Shown here: positions 61,021 to 64,000 of the stretch, in pieces
Layout: each line of letters opens with the position of its first letter
Numbering within the stretch: position 1 is the stretch's first letter
Source: Leptoclinus maculatus
Taxonomy: Eukaryota > Chordata > Actinopteri > Perciformes > Stichaeidae
Direction: 5' to 3'
Assembly (NCBI GenBank): GCA_032191485.1
Contig: JAVDOI010000020.1
Coordinates: 3,813,926 to 3,877,925 of the forward strand
Length of the DNA stretch: 64,000 nucleotides
The notes under the pieces: model-generated
What the model was told of the DNA's origin: nothing
What the model saw: only the letters and a program-made list of their open reading frames with translations
Databases searched by the model: none
Made by a program: the position numbers and the translations under genes

Positions 61021-64000
61021 TTCTCACTTACTACCCAGTCTTTAGAGGGAATTATGAGGATGCACTCAGGTAAAAGGTACTTTCTTTATCAGGACACACC
61101 GCTAGACCCAAATGGCTGCGGTGAACTAAGTACGTTTTATATTAGTTTATATTTCGCAAAACAGATAATCAACGTCAGATCACTATTGTTGAATAGCATC
61201 CAATTTTTAGTTTGTTGAAGGGATCGGCCTTAATCAAAACGTCAGGAAAAGTGTCACCAGCTGCCAAAACACGTTGGCCACTAGGGGGCAGCAGAAAAGG
61301 GGGATTTCTACAATAGTGATTTATATTAAAAATATTGATTGGTGCAGCTTTAAAAGTTTTTTAACATCACACCAGGCCTATATTTTCAATTATTATCAGT
61401 GCAAAAGCAAACAAAACCTTAATAAGATTCTTCAATCATTATTAATAAAATTGTATTAGTCCAAATTGCAGCTGCACATATTCCGCCATTGTGTTTTAAA
61501 CTTAACTTGTACAGATTAACACTGTTTACTAGATCATTATCTAAGATGCTTCTAACTGGAAGTATCTATTTCTTTTAGTACTCTGTAGTCGTGTAACCTC
61601 TGTTCATGCAAGTTTTGGTGTCAACAAAACTGAAAAAGAAGGGCCTGGTTGCACATTTTATGTTAGTATTAGTATGTTGTAGTTCATTTTGATCTACACA
61701 CAGCACAACATACAGTAGTATAGTCGGAAATGAAGACAGAGCCATTGAAATGATTGTTAACACTCACCGGCGGATATGATATATGATATATGATCAAATC
61801 ATTAAAAGAGACACGTGTTTCGTGATACATACCAATCTGAACAGTGACAGGATTGATGAACACTGTAGATGCTCTGTGCTCGTACCGTGCTTCTCCAGTA
61901 CATCTCACTGTGTATAGGAACAGTATTGACTTCAATTATTAGACATGAATAAAACAACAGGGGCCAGGATTCCATGTTTACAGCTGAGTGGAGAGCAATG
62001 TCAGCATTCGGACTTGTGTTTCTCATAATTATTTATCTCATCCGGGATTTTTATAAAGCTCTGAAACAGCATGCGGGGACTGAAATGAATACTGACCAAG
62101 CACCGAAGCCTTGTTAAGCTCCATCTATAAAAGTTACTGTCCCTGCTGACCACTGTATGTTCAAAGCAAGAACAATGGCTCCGCATCAAACCGGCTGTTG
62201 ATTAACTGCCTGTAACACTGTGGGCTCTGCACAAAGTGTTTTTCCACCGGCTGGATGAGTGAGCACGGTTTACTGAATCAGTTTTGTCTTTTAATTGAAT
62301 ATGTCGCAGAGCGGCTGAGAGCGGCCCGGACGGCCGTATACAGTAGTCCCAGTGGGAGATATTTACGAAGCCGTTGAAAAGTCGGAGGAGCGAAGCACGA
62401 GAAAATGGACAAAGAGACACAAAGGGGCATTAGTTGGAGCGATGGCGGGACCACAGAGAGTTGCGTCTCTTGTGTTGACGGCTTCATCACAGACACACGA
62501 TGCTCTCTCCTGGACGGCAAGATACTAGATGGTCTGGAGGAATAATAAGAGACTGTCTGTAGAGAGACAGATACAAGCTTTTCTCTCCAACAGCGAAATT
62601 TCTCTCAATTTCCTCCCCTCTTTTGCCCGTATCTGTCTCCCCCTCTCCCCCCCTCCCCCTCTCTCTGTCTCTCTGTGTTATGTGGTGCATCCACTGTGGA
62701 TATAACTCTGTTAACAGACGCTGGCCTGTGGGCAATGCAGCATCCCTCCATATCGGCCTCTCTGCTCATGCCCTCAGACAGACGCGTTTGCTCTAAACCC
62801 CCCCCCCACCACTAGTATAGTACTCGCTCGCAGTCCCCCGTTTTGGAGGACAGCGCCATGCCAGGACGGAGACTTGACATGATTAGTCTTTTTCATATAA
62901 TTAGGAGCATCCAGGGAGATGCTCTCCTCCTAAATCCCTGCATTTCCTGTAGGCTTTTTTTTTTCACCACGGACACGCTGTACAATACACATTGCTGCCG
63001 CCGTGAAACACGAAAACACAACGAGGCCGTGAGCAATCAGCAGTGAGAAATGTGGCGGCCGGCGTCCATTCTATTATTCATTTCACCATTTGTACATCCT
63101 TACGTGCCGAGTACAAATTACTTTTTAAGAGGATTTTGAGCGGAGCGAGGTGGCACCGGGACACGATTGGGTAGTATATAGAGACATAATGAAAGGAGAA
63201 CGGAGAGAGACAACGGGAAGGAGCAGGAAGAGGACGGGCAGAGCAGAACTGACTGTGTGAAAAATGTGAAATAAAACAGGAGAGTAGGAAACCACACGCG
63301 CTGGTGTGCCAAAGAACAGTTCGGCTCAGCGTATAGTACAAAAAAACCAGCGCGGAGCAGAAAAGGATCTTCTGCAGCAAGAAAGGATCAACAGTACTGT
63401 CAAACCAACTTTATTTGAACATTACTACAGAGTCTCTTGTCTTTCTCCATCGCTCCGTCTCTCGGTGGGCCTGTCGCTTCTTTGCTGCCGGAGCTCCCAG
63501 CGCTCTCCCATTACCTCAACGCTTCGGCCCACGTCGTGTCAAGGTTGTGTCAATATCGTGTCGAATACACACCTACTCCATCGCTCGCTGACGGATAGTA
63601 TTTTATTGAGCTTGAAACCCTTTGACAAGACAAAGAAAGCGAGGAGGAGGGAGACTGAGGGGAAGGGGGGAGATGAAAAGGATTGGAAGGTACCGGGAGA
63701 GACGGAGACGGGGAAAAAAGAGAGAGAGAGAGAGCTAGTTGGCGCCGTGTCGCCTGTCAGCTAGCTTAGCGTTTGGGGAAAAGCTCAACACAGTTTCCTT
63801 TTTTCTTTCTTTTTTCCTGGCACTTGGCTGAGTTTATTGCCATGTGTAATGGCTATAAGGGACCGAGGGAAGCAACAGCGAAGGCTGGCTCAGCTCCTCT
63901 CTCTCGCTGCTAGAACTCAGTGAATATACCCCAATGCTGGCTTTGACCTAGCCCAGAGCTATTATGGGGCTATTTAATCCAAATCAATGAACTTTAAAGC

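Larger units (their letters stand above)
58561..64000. other. nlgn2 intron, non-coding
   Basis: Contains (AC)n at 59852-59918 and a possible non-LTR tail at 60150-60205 ending in repeated GATTCT words. CCACTAGGGGGCAGCAG at about 61278 is a word common in fish repeats. No exon matching the expected DIRD/HGGSYMEG region was found. Confidence 0.5.

Overview
The window looks like nuclear DNA from a teleost fish, probably a percomorph. It is AT-moderate and almost entirely non-coding. It is full of long (CA)n, (GA)n and (TC)n microsatellites and contains decayed interspersed repeats that I recognise from fish introns: hAT-like and TTAA-flanked miniature elements and a tRNA-derived SINE. The only coding exons I can support belong to one vertebrate gene on the + strand. 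No bacterial-type operon, rRNA, intact tRNA or CRISPR array is present.

That gene is a neuroligin, best matched to neuroligin-2 (nlgn2), a postsynaptic cholinesterase-like adhesion protein of inhibitory synapses. Two pieces are visible. The first coding exon (start codon 31210, donor after 31717) encodes the signal segment and the first third of the extracellular domain, up to the conserved VPTED motif. A 54-nt cassette exon (55382-55435) encodes the 18-residue splice-site-A insert. It lies 23.7 kb downstream in the same phase (1-1), so inclusion or skipping keeps the frame. The next constitutive exon (expected DIRD...HGGSYMEG) was not found, so the following intron is at least 8.6 kb. Upstream of the start codon is a likely 5'UTR with two possible 3' splice sites (exon starting 30803 or 31081) and two short upstream ORFs.

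Layout. 1-30802 is upstream sequence or 5' intron: repeats, microsatellites, a 620-bp TC-rich array (8292-8912), a 30-G homopolymer (15973-16002), a 22-bp RNA-type hairpin (10808-10864), a perfect 19-bp snap-back palindrome (26407-26448) and a homeodomain-site palindrome cluster (28200-28237). 30803-31717 is the nlgn2 5'UTR and first coding exon. 31718-55381 is a large intron. It carries a hAT-like miniature element just after the exon, a 36-copy 27-bp minisatellite (37980-38965), a palindromic AT-rich element (42334-42840), a TTAA-flanked MITE (47358-47931), a 234-bp (GA)n tract and a hAT-like MITE with a perfect 8-bp target duplication (53291-53558). 55382-55435 is the cassette exon, preceded by a long T-rich tract. 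55436-64000 is the next intron, with a decayed hAT-like remnant and further short perfect palindromes.

I found no clearly new multi-gene system. The most useful results are the cassette exon, which is easy to miss because it is only 54 nt, and several structural repeats (the minisatellite with higher-order variant order, and the snap-back hairpins) that standard annotation would probably leave unlabelled.
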